In this document: positions 6,644 to 6,878 of the stretch, in pieces | Layout of the letters: the number at the start of each line of letters is the position of its first letter | Numbering within the stretch: the first letter of the stretch is position 1 | NCBI GenBank assembly: GCA_035534615.1 | Contig: DATLRO010000133.1 | Span: forward strand, 1 to 6,878 | Direction: 5' to 3' | Origin: JAGWRA01 sp035534615 | GTDB lineage: Bacteria > Acidobacteriota > Vicinamibacteria > Vicinamibacterales > CAVVIG01 | DNA length: 6,878 bases | The notes under the pieces: model-generated | Database searches by the model: none | The model's input: only the letters and a program-made list of their open reading frames with translations | What the model was told of the DNA's origin: nothing | Program-made: the position numbers and the translations under genes

Positions 6644-6746
6644 TTCCTCGAACGATCGGCTCACTCGCGTTGGGACCGCCGGGGCCCGCCGCTCCGGACC
6701 CTGTGGCCGGCACACGGCTGGCTGCCGCAGCGACGTCACCGCCGCG

Positions 6747-6762
6747 TATGACGGCCGTCATA
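6747..6762. promoter_or_regulatory. 16-bp perfect palindrome, candidate operator
   Basis: TATGACGG joined to CCGTCATA is exactly self-complementary over 16 bases. It ends 18 bases before the TG of an extended -10 element, so its centre would fall near -41.5 if transcription starts about seven bases after the -10. That is a usual position for a dimeric activator contacting RNA polymerase, or for a repressor covering the -35 region. No regulator is visible in the window. Confidence 0.45.
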
Positions 6763-6780
6763 GGTGTTCGGCCGTCCGAC

Positions 6781-6789
6781 TGGTATTCT
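6781..6789 (+). promoter_or_regulatory. Extended -10 promoter element
   Basis: TGGTATTCT fits the TGn-TATAAT extended -10 consensus with TATTCT as hexamer. No -35 hexamer resembling TTGACA is found 16 to 18 bases upstream, where the edge of the palindrome lies. That fits an extended -10 promoter or one dependent on an activator. It would serve a gene starting near 6836 or 6850. Confidence 0.4.
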
Positions 6790-6878
6790 CCCAGCGGGTC
6801 GTGTTGGTCCCTCTTTACCGTGGAGCGGCACTTCGATGATTCCGGACGCATGCCGATCGGCCATCCGTTGTCGGTATC

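Larger units (their letters stand above)
6644..6878. other. Right-hand intergenic region, probably leading into a gene beyond the window
   Basis: No complete gene is seen. The left half is featureless GC-rich sequence. The right half carries a palindrome and an extended -10 element. Downstream, ATG 6836 has GGAG ten bases before it, and ATG 6850 (reading MPIGHPLSV) has only a weak site; both frames run out of the window. Too few codons are visible to choose between them or name a product. Confidence 0.45.

Noticed and set aside
6836..6878. Partial gene starting at ATG 6836
   Set aside because: Only 14 codons are visible, the upstream GGAG is at a long spacing, and a competing ATG at 6850 is also open; mentioned in the region entry but not called as a gene.

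Overview
The window is GC-rich bacterial DNA holding the 3' part of one operon, then a degraded paralogue and two regulatory-looking intergenic stretches. The gene content is a haem-c/PSD multidomain protein, a Tat-exported DUF1552 (HXXSHH) protein and an exported ankyrin-repeat protein. This set is typical of Acidobacteriota (Vicinamibacteria-like soil lineages are my best guess) and is also known in part from Planctomycetota and Verrucomicrobiota. The assignment is inferred from gene families and composition only; there is no rRNA or other marker.

Layout: 1-2580 is a 5'-truncated gene for a large exported protein with planctomycete-type cytochrome c domains followed by PSD3, PSD5, PSD4, PSCyt3 and PSD2 domains. 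2591-4018 is the DUF1552 protein, with a twin-arginine signal and the family's HxxSHH signature. 4039-5799 is an exported ankyrin protein with about twelve repeats, a Gly/Ala/Arg/Pro-rich linker and a Cys-x-x-Cys tail. The three genes are co-directional with gaps of 10 and 20 bases, each downstream start has a good GGAGG ribosome binding site, and a strong 12-bp hairpin follows the last gene. They read as one operon.

5800-6249 is non-coding. It holds the hairpin, further inverted repeats, a 20-bp perfect palindrome, a 19-base imperfect direct repeat and an abruptly AT-richer stretch. 6250-6643 is a decayed paralogue of the ankyrin gene. It keeps a start codon with ribosome binding site and signal-peptide-like beginning, a block matching the middle of the intact protein, and the matching C-terminal tail, but has lost two large internal segments and has a frameshift explained by one missing G in a G run. 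6644-6878 looks like the control region of a gene that starts at or beyond the right edge: a 16-bp perfect palindrome sits just upstream of an extended -10 element.

Working together (inference): all three operon products appear to act outside the cytoplasm. The first carries haem c, the second belongs to an uncharacterised Tat-exported family that usually travels with PSD/PSCyt proteins, and the third is a probable binding or scaffold protein. No substrate or reaction can be read from the sequence.
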